A DNA stretch of 64,000 nt from Brachynemurus nebulosus (GCA_035578155.1 JAPWDM010000004.1:39442803-39506802), one strand, 5' to 3'. Positions 37,808 through 52,390 are shown, counted from the first letter of the stretch. Program-made: numbers and translations. Notes: a model not told the origin generated them from the sequence alone.

Positions 37808-38063
37808 GCGAAATTCGTGTTGTGGCACTTGTAAAAACAGCCACAACCCGCTGTGGTTCATCCAAAAAGACCACAACGCGAAATTCACGTCGTGCCTTTC
37901 ATAAGATTTGACCACAACGCGTTTTGCGTGGTTAGTCGATGCAATCGTGGTACGACGGACAGGTTGTTATTTGTCAACTGGCGCATTGCAATTAAATACC
38001 GTTGAATTTATATTCATTGTTGACTGTTATTTCTAAGTGTGAATGAATATCAGTGCGCTAATC

Positions 38064-38375
38064 ATGTCCAATAAAAAGAATATATTTTACGATAAATTGA
38101 ATGAGTTTATGAAGACAAATACCGATCCCAGTTTTTTCAATAGTACCTTAACGAACGATATACATAACGTTACTTCAAGAAACAAAACAGACTCTCCAAA
38201 CAGTATCGCCGTCTTAAACGATATGATGTCTTAAAAATTAGTGACACTGAAAAATTGACTGAATATGGAACTGACAGCATTTGTGATTCAAAAATCCGTT
38301 ACTTTTATAAGGCTGATGAGCTCTTCGACATTTTTGAGAAAGCACATATTAATATCGGATACAAACGAACACAAG
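38064..38375 (+). pseudogene. N-terminal fragment of a KRBA2/SCAND3-type integrase-like protein
   Basis: A first frame (SNKKNIFYDKLNEFMKTNTD PSFF...) runs to a stop at 38,234. After a frameshift near 38,175, a second frame gives YRRLKRYDVLKISDTEKLTE and then FYKADELFDIFEKAHINIGY. This order (short N-terminal helix, RLKRYDVL, a Leu/Tyr-rich strand, then ELFDIxxxAH) is that of the zinc-binding module ahead of the catalytic core in KRBA2-like/Ginger integrases. The second zinc-binding His (TGH in relatives) reads IGY here. The core with D, D and E is gone, replaced by AT-rich DNA and later insertions. Assignment rests on pattern memory of the family. It is clearly non-functional. Confidence 0.5.
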
Positions 38376-38571
38376 GTGTTTTATTATTTTTTTTATTTTT
38401 TACAATAATTATTGACACTGCCCAGTAGCTTGAAATTGCAACAGAACTTTTTACTTACATTTTCTTAAAATTCTACTAAGTATGCTGAAATTCATTTAAT
38501 TAAACAATGAGTTACCCATGGTTTGATTTTAAAAATTTAAATTATAACCCTAATATTTGTTAATTAAGTTT

Positions 38572-38855
38572 TTAATAAAAAAGTTAATTTAAAAAATTCA
38601 AAAAAACCGACTGGGCAATAAGCAAACTAAAACGATGGAAACAAGATAAAATAGAGAAAAAGAAAAATTAACAAAAAAGTAAAGCAGTTGGAGGCATCAA
38701 ACGTTTCTGTCTAACTTGGTGCGACATGTATACTTTCGACTGCTTTACTATTTTGTTCCTTTTTCTTTTTTTTTTTCTTTTTGTCTCTATCGTTTTAGTT
38801 TGCTTTTTGCGCAGTTAGAATTTTTGATTTTTTTGAATTAACTTTTTACTGAGGT
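38572..38855. mobile_element. Hairpin MITE nested in the Ginger-like element
   Basis: AAAAAGTTAATT(T)AAAAAATTCAAAAAA... GCAAACTAAAACGAT on the left (38,578-38,640) is mirrored by ATCGTTTTAGTTTGC ... TTGAATTAACTTTTT on the right (38,789-38,848). Inner parts (AAGTAAAGCAGTTGGAGGCA vs GACTGCTTTACT) also pair. The total hairpin is about 280 bp. Confidence 0.8.
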
Positions 38856-38964
38856 CTTTTTAGTGTCACGTAACTATTTAGAAGAAAAAATATACAGGCA
38901 TCCATACGAGATTACAGCGGCTGGCAGCCTAAATTACCACGAATTTGACATCAAAAAAAAAGTT

Positions 38965-39790
38965 TTTAATCTTAAAATAACTTCTGTCCGCGACTTCCTT
39001 CGAGTGAACTTATTGTAGGTTGACTCGTTGTACACAATATGCCGTTATCTATTCCACGTAGATGAATTCGTGAACAGAAGTTGGTTTTCATATAAATTTT
39101 CATCCCTTATTTTACAATTTCTTCCCCCCTTATAGGACAGAATTCCAAAAATCCCTTCTTAGTGCTCACTTGTGTTGAAACATCTGTGTAAAATTTTACA
39201 TTTCTAGACTCAATGGTTTTCTGTATACATTTTCATCCCTTATTTTAACCCCTTAAAGGACGAAATTCTAATAATCCTCTCTCGGTGCTTACTTGCGTCA
39301 CTAAAAGAAACCCTGTGCAAAAAGTCACGATTCTGAACCTAACGGTTTCTTTATATAAATTTTCAACTCCTATTTTAGGCCATTAGTGGTTAGATTTTTA
39401 CAAAAATTCTCCCTCTTTATACTCACCTACGTTACTAAGGGATCCTTGTACAAAATTTTACGTTTCTAGAGTCACTGCTTTGCTATATAAATTTTCATTC
39501 TCTATTTTATATCTTTAAGGGATGAATTTTCAAAAATTCCTTTCTAGTGCTCACCTACGTGACATCAAGTACGACTGTCCAACATATCACGTTTCTAAAT
39601 CCAACAGTTTTTTATATAAATTTTTCATCTCCTATTTAAGGGATGAATTTTGACATTTAGTCTACAGCATTCCCGAGATTAAGACCCATCTAACGACACC
39701 TTCTTTACCAAAATCCGTCATGTTGTTTAGGCTGCAGGCTGCACCACAGAAAGAGACATAGTCGGATAGATAGATACATACCTATCATCA
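38965..39790 (+). repeat. Tandem-repeat element, about 130-bp unit, 4-5 copies
   Basis: After a leader containing TCTGTCCGCGACTTCCTTCG (38,983), units built on TATAAATTTTCAT(C/T)(C/T)C(C/T)TATTTTA ... GGGATGAATTTT(C/A)AAAAATTC ... GTGCTCACCTACG ... CACGTTTCTAAA repeat near 39,086, 39,222, 39,345, 39,479 and 39,607. It ends in a GATA/TACATA microsatellite near 39,757-39,790. A shorter relative lies at 41,700-41,990. It looks like a non-coding interspersed element. Confidence 0.75.
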
Positions 39791-40218
39791 TACATACTTC
39801 CTAAACGTCGAGTAAAAACACTGACACCTCGAGCACTTAATTAAATAGATTTTAATGCATGATTACGTATTGTTTAAAAATAACGAATTTGAATTTCAGT
39901 ATGTAGGAAATAATTTTATTATATTTACAACTGTAAGTACATGAAATCATAATTTATAAATAATTTAATGAAACGCTTTTATTAGTTAACATTCTGAACA
40001 CTATACGTCTGTTGACAAATAATAACCTGTCTCCTACATCGTGCGGGTACATCAGCTAACCGCCCAGAACCCTTTGTGGCTTTTTTAAATGACCACGTCG
40101 CGTTGTGGTCAAATCTTATGAAAGCCACGACGCGAATTTCGCGTTGTAGTCTTTTTGAGTTAGCCACAACGCGTTGTGGCTCTTTTTACAAGTGCCACAA
40201 CACGAATTTCGCGTTGTG

Positions 40219-41699
40219 GATGATTTTAAATGACAACATACATACGTCTTTGACTTTATTTAAATATTTTATATATCAACGATTTTCTATTTCTTCCCAA
40301 AAATATTTATAAACTTCCAAAAATAAATATTTCCTTTAAATGACAAATAGCTTTTCGTTTCGGTGGAATTTAGTTAAAAATTTTTTAAAAAACAGTAGAG
40401 AATGAAACAATCAAGAGTGAGATGACAACGTTCAAATTCATTTAAATATTACACCGATCGCCCGTTAGTAAGAACACATTGGCATACGAGATAGAATTAT
40501 ACCTCTTACCCTTTTTATCCAGTAAAATACCCATCTACTCATATACCGTATGATTAGTGTAATTAATACCTTATGATAAAATAAAACCAAAAATAAATTT
40601 TTACATACCTAAAGCAACGTGTTTAAACAGACTTAAAAATTTGACGTTAGGTAATCAACACACTTAAAGCAGTTAATATGGTTAATATTAAGAAATTATT
40701 TTAAATTTTCGAAAACGTTTATACTTTTAGAATAAAAATTAACGACTCAATGATATTATTTCGTATGTAAAATAAAAGTAACCTCACATTTTTCGCACAA
40801 TAATACAAATGACACACATTACAAATTACATATTCTATTAAAAACAAACCTTAATATATACTTAATTTATGCATGCGCGTACATGTATGTAGCTTCTAAG
40901 CCATATCAGAGATACCAGCCGTACAAACTTGGATTATTCTAAAAACGTTTAGACATCTAGTGGTGTGTACAGGATACTTATTAGAATTTTATATCTTCCT
41001 TTTAATTGTTTAAAGAAAACCACAGAGAGGGACACATTTTTCACTTTTGGGTTTGATAATGTAACTACCGTATTTTTAATACCAACTACAGATTTGAACA
41101 GTGTAGTGGTTATAATAGCCCATCCATTGCAAATGTATGTATGTATTCAGTATTACCTATGTTGTAAACATGTGACATGTTTCGAATATTTAATATTTCG
41201 AAATCATTGTATAAATAAATAATAATTATTGTCTTTATAAAGTTTGTTCGTACGTTCGTCTTGATAGTTAATTTTTGCTAATAGAAAATTACGTAATGTA
41301 AATATTTATATTATAGGTACTATCCATTTTTATTTATTTATTAAGTTACGTATATGTATTACTGCACTAACCTACATTAATAATGATAAGTTTAAACTAA
41401 AAAAAAATTGTTTCTTTTTCGGAATTTATCAATTTTAATTTTGATAAAAAAATTACTCTATATAGATTTATATTTTATTTTGTCGTAAGTTACAGTGATC
41501 AATCTGTATATTGCTAATTTAGTATTTAAAATGAGTAAGAAGTATAATTCTATCCCACATTCCAATGTGTTCTTAATAACGGGTGGTCTGTGTACTTACT
41601 ATGCAATACGCATGTGCAATATATTGTTTATATAATGACGTCACACTGACTCTCATGGCAACAAAACTATCCAATAGCCATACGATAAGCAATATTATA
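40219..41699. other. AT-rich stretch, nothing recognised
   Basis: No protein-like frame, RNA gene or repeat pair was seen. Confidence 0.45.
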
Positions 41700-41995
41700 T
41701 ATAACTAGCCGTATGCCCGATGGGATTTCCCGTCGACAACATCTTTTTATAAGGTACTCACTTTCTGCACACTGTTAATATTTTTCAAAAGCCTAGATCA
41801 ATATCCACGTTTCTAACTTCAAAAATGACGAATTTCCCATATGAACTTTCATTTTCTGTTTTAACCTCTTAAGGAATAAATTTCCAAAACCACTGGTTTT
41901 TATTTATAAATAGAAGCCTAAAAGCCAATTTTCATAACTACTCTGCTTAATTTCGTCCTTCTAAACCCAACAGTTTAGATTGTGCGTTGTCTGTC
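41700..41995 (+). repeat. Fragment related to the 39-kb tandem-repeat element
   Basis: It starts ATAACTAGCCGTATGCCCGA and holds single-unit pieces (ACTCACTTTCTGCACACTG, CCACGTTTCTAAC, GAACTTTCATTTTCTGTTTT, AAGGAATAAATTTCCAAAA) in the same order as the units at 39.1-39.7 kb. Confidence 0.55.
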
Positions 41996-42363
41996 AGTCA
42001 AAGTTAAAAATTCATTAAATAAGATTTATATACAGAATAATAATAATTTTCAGAATGGAAATTCGCTAAAACTACTAATTAAATAAATAACTCATGATAG
42101 TATCATAATAATATTATATAGATACATTTAAAAAATGATAAAAACCACTCAATTGGTTTTCTTTATAATGCTACATTAAATCAAATTAATTAGAGGCTAA
42201 TGAATAGTACAGAAGATTGCTCAAAATATTCCAAATCTTATACAATATAAAACAAATTAAAACATTACTGTAATAATTCTAACTGTAAAAACTAATGTAA
42301 TTAAAAAAATCCGGAAAATGAGGTAAAGACTTACTGTGTGCCTATATTAATAACATATAATAC
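41996..42363. other. AT-rich stretch, nothing recognised
   Basis: No feature could be supported here. Confidence 0.4.
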
Positions 42364-43476
<1,113 letters not shown>

Positions 43477-43770
43477 CGCCACCCACATCATTATTTGTAT
43501 ACTTTTATTTATACATTACATAATTATTATTTTACGTTACATTATACATTTTCTGATGTGGGTGGAGGACAAGGAAAGTGGGGCTGAGAGCTAGGATTTG
43601 GAAGGTGTACGTCTGCAGCCGTCTTCTTAAGGAACTATGCCGACATTCATCTGGAGTTGTGAAGGGAAACTACAGAAAACCCTCACGGGCATAGCCGGCC
43701 GCTGGATTTGAACATTCGACCTACCAGTCGGCAAGCGCTAGTGCACAAGCACGCCCAGCCACTCCGCTGG
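43477..43770 (-). mobile_element. tRNA-derived SINE (minus)
   Basis: On the minus strand, from about 43,770, the head reads GACCAGCGGAGTGGCTGGGC then GCACTAGCGCTTGCCGAC. A pol III B-box-like GGTCGAATGTTCAAATCC follows near 43,700-43,717, then GGCCGGCTATGCCCGTGAGG. The body runs to about 43,560 (TCAGCCCCACTTTCC), followed by an AT-rich tail. Box spacing fits a tRNA-like head, and the body resembles a common insect SINE group. An inverted pair CCACCCACATCA / TGATGTGGGTGG (43,480 and 43,555) brackets the tail. Confidence 0.65.
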
Positions 43771-43776
43771 TCATAG

Positions 43777-45004
<1,228 letters not shown>

Positions 45005-45085
<81 letters not shown>
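45005..45085. repeat. (TA)n microsatellite
   Basis: A pure TA array on the right side of pogo-like copy 2. Confidence 0.97.
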
Positions 45086-45087
<2 letters not shown>

Positions 45088-46509
45088 ATTTTGCAAATTA
45101 TGAATACGCGTTACTAGATTTCATATCATCAATTAAACATACGTATATTTTTACCTGATACACTCTTCCAATTTTATCACCTGAGACGCGAGTGAAAATC
45201 ATTGCGCCCTTAAGAATATGATTTCTTATTTAATAAAATTTTTGAAAATATTTTGACTTAAAACAGTTTTTAAATCAAAAAAAATCGAAATTAAATATTA
45301 TGGCAGATAGTTATAATACGAATTTCATGTTATCACATCTTTGCGATATCTTTCACTTCCGTTATACGCCATTTCCAATACAAATGAGCATGAATCATCT
45401 TTAAAAAATTAAATAATTATTTTATTCCAAACAAATCAATCTTTTATTCTTTTTAAAAAAAAAAAACTCTAATTTAAAATTTACGCAAGTACGAGTACAA
45501 TAATGAAAGAGATAGAGCCAAGAAAACGGAAATTCTTTAAATTCATGAGAAGTGATGAATCATGGCTCAATTTAAGTGAAATGGTTTATAATTCTAACAT
45601 GGCCATCAGAAAAGATTTGTCCATATACTACATAAGTTTACCACAAATTCTAACTAGTATTGAGTATAAGATATTTTTTGGTATTACTAACAATTTTTTT
45701 TTTATTGGTTAGGTACAAAACAGTTAGTGTTGACCTCGTCGTTCCAACCGTCGACCGTAGTCAACATAAAACAACATTTCGTAGGAAATTTTTATTACCC
45801 CATTAGAGTGCGTTGACAGCACTGATAGGAGTACCACTGTTTTCCTCATGGACAGCAGCACATTACAGAATTTTTTTCAGTTGGATCCACAGCAGTTTGA
45901 AAATAGCGCATCGCTACAAAAGATAGTTCTCAGCGTCTTTGTGCATGTAAATATTTTTTTAGTACATTAAATAAATTATTATTTAATATGTGGGGGTTAA
46001 TATGTTTTTATGAGTGTCCAGAGAAGGAAATAAGATATTTGTTTAGAATGTTTCATGAGTTTGGTTGTCATAGTGACGCCAGAAACTTTTAGGTCTACTA
46101 TAGTCGACATATACGTAATAATTTTAAAAATATTATCAGCGCCCGCTCTAGCGTTTACGCCGCCCCAGGCAAAAGGGAATAATTCCGCACTTGCAATAAA
46201 ATGAGTGACCTTTTTTTGGTCGCTGGGTGTGAAAATCGCGCCTTCTTTTCTCTTTTTTTATACCGGCGACTTTATTTTTTTTTTTGCTCGTCAGCTGTAA
46301 AATGCCGCCCCTTTTTTACAAAATTACCGCCCCCGGCAAATTTCCATTTTTTTACTCATCACATTGACACCCGTTTTTTACAAAAATTTATAAAATTATC
46401 GCCCTTAAATTTCCCGCCCGTGGGCAAATGCCCGGGTTGCCCGTCCTTGGAGCAGGTCCTGATATTACAAATATGAAATTGTTTTAATATTCCAAACGCT
46501 TTAAGGAAT
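45086..46509. other. No supported gene; mixed sequence
   Basis: AT-rich to about 46,130, then a short C-rich patch (46,140-46,450) in which CCGCCCC-type and TTTTTTT-type words alternate in a repeat-like way. A 69-codon frame at 45,503-45,712 is not recognised. Confidence 0.4.
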
Positions 46510-46511
46510 TC

Positions 46512-47167
46512 GTGGATAACGAACTTGATGGTAAGATTAGCCACCTGGACATCACAGATGATGAAGATTCTAATCCTGATTTTGAATTAGATGCAATAAA
46601 TAGAATAGAAGCAGAACAACTATCTTCTTCAGAAGATGAAAACGACAATGAGAATGATTCAGCGGCACCTACTGTCTATCAGGTGATCCAGCTATGTGAT
46701 CCTCTATCACAGAGATCAAGGGTGTTTTAAAAAAGCAAGTGAGTTTCGAACCACTACTTGCCGCACCTACATATGAAGAACGCCCGACAAATGCATCGAA
46801 TTTATCCCCTTATGTTTACGTAAGTTAGTACATCCCTGAAGATATTTTAAATCTGATTATCGGAAAAAACCAATCGTAGCTATATTGAAAAAAAGAGCGC
46901 CCACTAATTTCAAATAATGAGCAATCAAAAAGTTTTTTTGGTACCTCCATCAATATGTCCGTAACGGGACTTCCAAGAACAAGAATGTACTATCATTCCA
47001 AAAATCTTAAAAAACTGACTTGGTCGGTTTTTACAATTGCAATGTTGCCCAGAGACAAATTTTTTGCTATTATAAAAAATTTAAAAGTTGTTTATGACAA
47101 TGAAGTGACTCCAGAGGAAAAGGCTGCTTTCAAATTTTGGAGTGTGAACCCTCTTATAAATGTATAA
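46512..47167 (+). pseudogene. piggyBac (PGBD-type) transposase remnant
   Basis: The first segment has the acidic, Ser/Asp/Glu-rich N terminus typical of piggyBac transposases (SSSEDENDNENDSAAPT). A broken stretch follows with YIPEDILNLIIGKNQS and KSFFGTSINMS. The last segment then reads MSVTGLPRTRMYYHSKNLKK ... MLPRDKFFAIIKNLKVVYDN and ends at FWSVNPLI. These are the segments just before and at the start of the catalytic domain; the DDD core and the C-terminal Cys-rich finger are missing. Several stops and frameshifts occur (near 46,730, 46,830, 46,880). It is about a third of the expected length of roughly 600 residues. Confidence 0.8.
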
Positions 47168-48944
47168 ACCCTCATGTGTTCATTATCATTACAATAATTA
47201 TTATTTTGTAGTTATTAAACATGTTTTCCATTCATCTATTGTATTTTCTTAGCCAAATATTTCCATAAATTCTTAAGAAATTAACATTGTTTTAGATGTC
47301 AATTGAGTAAGCGTTATTCCAAATGTCTGCTATAGTCAACATCAAGTTTTTTTAGTAAAAAAAAAAAAGAAAAAATTTTAAAAGTGGTTTATTTATTTCT
47401 TTTAATAGTAATGAACATAAATTTTACAAAAAATCAAAAATTTAAAAAAAGAAATGTTATTTGGAATGGGGAGAATAACTGTAAATCAGCGTGAAGTAAA
47501 ACATGATTGATATAGAACGTAACATTTCCTCCGTTTGCTTGCGATCTCATGATTGAACCACGAAACGTGAACCGGAATTGCTAAACTTTAGCTCTAGAGG
47601 AACTAGAGCCATATTTGTTATAAAGCGATTGTCAATTTACATTAATTTGGGCTTGCCGGTAGTAAAAAATTGTTTTTCTATAATTTAAAATACAAATAAA
47701 AGATGTCAACTCTGTACATTTTGAATAAAATTTAAAACACCTTTATATAAAATTAAATTAAAAGTTTTATTTAAAATGTATGATACACAGCCATAGTAGG
47801 GGGGTGTACCTCCATTAACCAACAAACAAAAAAAATCGTATTTCAGTTAGTTATAAAATATTGTAGTGTATATTCTCTATGACAGTACCACACGAAATAC
47901 AATCTTTTCTCATTGTCACAATATATTGTGTTTATAGTATATAAATAGAGAAAATATGGTATTAATATATCTGTCATTGTTTTAATATTAACTTACACAT
48001 TCATACGAATACGTCCGTATATAAATATGTATATCTGCCACAATGTATCGATGTCACAGAGAAGGCGGGTTGGTATTAAAAGTGTCAAAATATAGATGAT
48101 ATTGTGTCAACGTTATTAATTTAAACGTAAATAAATACAGCAACCACATAGGTAGGCAGGTAGACATTCGAAATAGGGGGATTACCCGTACAAATACTTT
48201 TTTTTTTGATGAATTCAATTCATATGCCAGTCACTCACTCGAGGAAAATTAAAATAGTGAACAAGAGGGTGACACTGATATTGGCAGATACGTCATTAAT
48301 GATTTCCTTCTATTATTTAAATTAAATTTCCATTCATTTAATAATAAAAAAAGCCTACCTACTAAAATTTTTGGTTATTAAAATGATTTTCTCGAATAAA
48401 TATTGGAATCGAAAGGCTAAGTTAAAATAGAAAAGGCCAAACCAGCAGTATAAACCAAGCAAGAAAGATAAATATAAAGATTTACTCGCCAGAAGGTTCA
48501 TAAATATCCTTCATTTAATTCAATTTACCTTCGAATATACCTTCGTTGTAAAATAACTTTTAGAATTACAAAATCTTATGATGATACATTGGTGTTTTCT
48601 ACATAATAAATGAAAATCTAAACCCCTACCATATTTAAAATTGTCGTAACGTTGAGGAGAACTTGTCAATAAACATATAATACTGTTACTTTCCAATATT
48701 TCTGTCATCATTGTAAAAGCTACTAATTTTACTATAACTTATGTTTATTACATTAAAAGTACATCCATTAAAGAAAGTATGATTTATAACATTAAAACGT
48801 AGTCGGAGTTATCGAAACACGGATGGGGTTCAGGGAATGTTACACGGGGAACAAACAATAAAGTTCACTCACAAAAGTAATCAAACAGAATCTGCTTTTT
48901 ACTGACGACTAGACAGGCTCCAGAGAGTACAGTCGTGGCCAGTT
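47168..48944. other. AT-rich stretch, nothing recognised
   Basis: No frame resembles a protein. The opposite end of the piggyBac element was not found here. Confidence 0.4.
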
Positions 48945-49259
48945 TAAAATGGAAATACCCCTGTCGCAGTATCTGCATAACATACCGAATTTCTTAATAT
49001 TGGGCACTGGTGGATCTCATCTAAGACCTGTACCCATTTAAAATAGTTTAGTTTTTTCAAGAGTAAAAGAATTTTTGAAATCGGCAGGGTAATTAGTTTT
49101 GGTATTTTTGGGGCCCAAGAACCCGAACGTACTTTGTGCAGCAGAGTTGTATCCATTTAAAATAATTTAGTTCTCTAGCAGTGAGAAAATTTTCAGAATC
49201 GGTTGTTCGATAGCTTATTTCTGGCGTTTTCGGATCTGCAAGATCCCTGTGGACCTCAT

Positions 49260-49263
<4 letters not shown>

Positions 49264-49346
<83 letters not shown>
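49264..49346. repeat. (TA)n microsatellite
   Basis: A TA array within satellite-element copy 2, at the same relative position as 55,872-55,949 in copy 3. Confidence 0.95.
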
Positions 49347-49348
<2 letters not shown>

Positions 49349-50274
49349 ATAAAAATCGGTCAGTTATTTTTTATTTTTGACAATTTTGGGTCCTAGGGAC
49401 CCTGGCGGACCTTACATAACGTAATCTATATCGATCTAAAATAAAAATTTTAGCTCTGTAACAAATTTCACTTTGTAAAAAATTTTCAAAATCGGTCGGT
49501 TAGTTTATTTTTGGCACTTTTGGGTCCCACTGACGCTGTCAGACCTCGTAATCTGTATCTATCTAAAATAGTTTTACTCTCTAAGAGTGAAAAAATTTTC
49601 AAAATCGGTCGATTTGTTTATTTTTGGCGCTTCTAAGATCCCAGAACCTTGGCCGACTTCATACAACGTAATTATAAGCTATATCCATCTAAAATAGTCT
49701 ATCTCTGTAGCAGTGAAAAAATTTTCAAAAACGCTCACTTATTTCATTTTTGACACATTTAGGTCCCATGGGCCCTGGCGGATCTTAAATAACGTAATCT
49801 ATACCTATCTAAAATAGTTTAGCTCTCTAAACAGTGAAAAAATTTTCAAAATCGGTTGGTTAGTTTTTATTTTACTACTTTTGAGTCTCATGGACCTTGG
49901 TGGACCCTACATAACATAATCTATATTTATTTAAAATAGCTTAGCTCCCTAACAGTGAAAAAATTTTCAAAATCGGTCGGTTAGTTTATTTTTGACACTG
50001 TTTATTTATAAATTAGGAATTTTGGATTTTTATTATTTATAAAATAGAAATTTTGAATTTTTTTGGAAAGAAAAAATATCTCCATAAAGGCTTTCCAGTT
50101 TACTATTTAAGTTCCTTTTTTAATATTTAAAAGTAAAACACAAAGGCAATTGGCGGATAAGTATGGGTAGGAATGCCCTCGTACGAATTGTGTTGGCTTT
50201 TTTCCTGCTATCGGCACAAAATTAAAATTTATTGAGATTCAGCCCTTAAAAACTTAAAACCTTTTTTAAAAGCC

Positions 50275-50416
50275 CCGATCAACTGGACAGTCATCATCAT
50301 TTTTGAAACCACCAAAATGACAAATCGCTTGTGGACTTTCAATTAAATTTCGCTTGTAGACATTCAATACCGAAGATGAAAGGGAAAATTCGACTTCCGT
50401 GATGGGGCTCCGCTGC
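50275..50416 (-). repeat. Dispersed repeat, second copy of 34.87-35.00 kb
   Basis: Reverse complement of 34,870-35,000, e.g. TTTTGAAACCACCAAAATG and CCGTGATGGGGCTCCGCTGC. Confidence 0.85.
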
Positions 50417-51054
50417 TCACGGTGTTTGTTTTTTATTTTTATATTTAATGATATTATATCATGACATAAATTTCAATTTCTTGTTTTATCTAAAATTCAA
50501 TAAAACTCAAAAAAAAAAAAAAAAATATCTTCATTACATAAGCTTAAAAAATTTGCTTAATTTTAATTTTTCAACTTGAGACAAAGCTATGGTAATCTAT
50601 AATGTAATAACATGAGGCAGAACTTTGCTTATTATAATACAATATTAATACACACATGTGAATAGATATCATTTGTTTTCGTAAGAAAATCGTAAAAAAC
50701 TGAAACTTTTCTATATTCTATTAGGAATTGAGACAGAAATATAAATTACTTATTACACTGACAAAGAGAGCAAAGTGTGGCAAAAGTGAAAAAATTACAC
50801 TCTTCTCGAAAAATACTTAACACAGAAAGAAAAATTATAAGAACATTTCTTCTTAATATTTTTTTTCATTTTCAACGATGTAAAAATCGAAATATCTAAC
50901 GATAGGATCGAATGATAAAAAAATGGCCAGAAAACCTACTTCTGGGCGTCCGAAGTGTCTGGCTGACGGACTTAGCAGATCTAATCCGGATTTTAGTTCG
51001 CACACAAAATTTCATAAGTAATTAAACGTTTTCGTTCGAAAGTTATCGTGGCGA

Positions 51055-51099
51055 TACATATATAACGTATATATATATTATATAATATATATATAATAT

Positions 51100-51153
<54 letters not shown>

Positions 51154-51191
51154 ATATATATATATATATAATTTATATATATATATATAAT

Positions 51192-51223
<32 letters not shown>

Positions 51224-51245
51224 ATATATATTATATATATATATA
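51055..51245. repeat. (TA)n array with TAATA interruptions
   Basis: Unlike the other TA tracts, this one is broken many times by AATA or TTATA, so it is older or evolves differently. Confidence 0.95.
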
Positions 51246-51380
51246 AATTTTAGTGAGTATCGTTTTCGCATTCTAGGGATCTCAAAACATATTTTTGTTA
51301 TAGCCTCGGCCTCACGTTCCAGCGTGACACCGGCTCGTAACTAGCTGAATTTCGAGTTTTCGAAATTCGCTAAAAAGTTA

Positions 51381-51935
51381 CTAACACTAAGTAGGATACA
51401 GTTGAATCTTCTAACAACTGTGCTCACTTAATATAATGTCCTGGGGAAGAACTTGTTTATTACGAAGGTTTTTATTTTAGAAATTTTTTCTGGGTAGCGA
51501 AGAATCCAATCAATATAAAACATTTTAGAGTGTAGACTATTATTCGCAAGCTGAGCTGCACAAAAATTTCTTCATTTTCAATTTAATAAACTCAGTGACG
51601 GACCGGGTAGAAATCAAACGCAGACGCTTTATTTTCGAAGAGGTTCTTGTTGCGCAGCATTACAATCGACATCTTTAACGACATCTGTGAGAAAATCTAT
51701 GGAAATATAATTATCGTGTAATTTGAAAAAATTCAGCGACCAAGCTGAGAGATTCCAAAATGGTACGTGCAGCGAGAGCGGCGTTTATGTACTTTTCCAA
51801 TCGCTCGAAGTCGTTTTCAGAACGGCTCTCAAAGATTTTTTACCTAGCAATGTAACGCCTTAATGAATAAATGTTAACTTTCGCACAGTAATTTTTTAAA
51901 AGTTCGTATATTTTTGAAGCTTTTTCCATTTTTTT
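51381..51935. other. No supported gene
   Basis: Somewhat less AT-rich than the flanks (51,640-51,840) but broken by stops in all frames, with no recognised family. Confidence 0.4.
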
Positions 51936-51939
51936 TTTC

Positions 51940-52390
51940 GTGAATCAAATTTAAACCGAACTTTAATTATAACTTTTTATTAAAGTGATTATTTTGTTGA
52001 ACAAACAGCATATTATCTTTCTGTGAACGTTTCGGAAGTTTGTTAATTCCGTCACCAAAGAAAGAAGAAGGACGTGTACGTAACCAGTTGCACACGAACT
52101 GCTCTACTTGTTCGTAGTCCCAAATCGTCCAACAAAAATTAACCAAAATGCATTGGACTGTTCTCGAACACCCACTATACAGTCCGAAACTCTCGCTGTG
52201 TGATTATCACATGTTTGGCCAGCTTAAAAACGCGCTGGGAGGGCAACATTTTAAGACTAACGGACAAGTACAGTCATAGAACACAGTACACAGAATGTAT
52301 ACAGAGAAATAATATGCTGTTTGTTTAACAAAATAATCACTTAATAAAAAGTTATACTTAAAGTCCGGTTTAAATTTGATTCACCTTACT
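51940..52390 (+). mobile_element. Internally deleted mariner element, about 450 bp
   Basis: Long inverted ends pair: 51,941-52,024 (GTGAATCAAATTTAAACCG ... AACAAACAGCATATTAT) with 52,286-52,387 (ATAATATGCTGTTTGTT ... CGGTTTAAATTTGATTCAC), about 85-95 bp. Between them is only the end of a mariner transposase frame. The element is therefore a deletion derivative keeping both termini. Confidence 0.8.
52150..52278 (+). pseudogene. C-terminal fragment of a mariner transposase
   Basis: A frame from about 52,150 reads HWTVLEHPLYSPKLSLCDYH MFGQLKNALGGQHF before a TAG near 52,276. This matches the end of the mariner catalytic domain, where the third catalytic Asp lies in the YSPDLxPxDYHxF motif. The final Asp (CDYH) is present, but the earlier PDL reads PKL. 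The first two catalytic Asp residues and the DNA-binding domain are deleted. Confidence 0.85.

Larger units (their letters stand above)
37808..40218 (+). mobile_element. Ginger/KRBA2-like DNA transposon remnant with palindromic ends
   Basis: The arm 37,808-37,980 pairs with 40,011-40,213 as a long inverted repeat (about 170-200 bp, with indels). Each arm is a string of palindromes built from CCACAACGCG, CGAAATTCG and CGCGTTGTGG, G+C-rich against the background. Between them lie a decayed integrase-like gene piece, a hairpin MITE and a tandem-repeat element. Long inverted repeats plus an integrase of retroviral type fit Ginger transposons. Exact ends and the 4-bp duplication expected for Ginger could not be fixed. 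Confidence 0.6.
48950..51380 (+). mobile_element. Satellite-plus-(TA)n element, copy 2
   Basis: It begins with GAAATACCCCTGTCGCAGTA and ATACCGAATTTC. It continues through monomer-like sequence to a (TA)n array (49,264-49,346), then about five 120-bp repeats (GTGAAAAAATTTTCAAAATC at 49,590, 49,710, 49,830 and 49,950). A body at 50,000-50,870 contains the dispersed repeat shared with 34.9 kb. A conserved block follows (GGCCAGAAAACCTACTTCTG at 50,923), then a TA/TAATA array (51,055-51,245) and a closing segment ending TTTCGAAATTCGCTAAAAA. No coding capacity. Confidence 0.75.

Noticed and set aside
38320..38345. CTGATGAG resembling a hammerhead ribozyme core (also near 13,074 and 34,995)
   Set aside because: No correctly placed GAAAC or pairing stems were found, and at 38.3 kb the bases lie in the integrase-like coding fragment.
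45503..45712. 69-codon frame starting MKEIEPRKRK
   Set aside because: The first half looks somewhat protein-like, but there are no splice signals, relatives or domains I recognise.
47168..48500. Right end of the piggyBac element
   Set aside because: Several TTAA sites occur, as expected in AT-rich DNA, but none is followed by a CCC-type terminus matching a left end.
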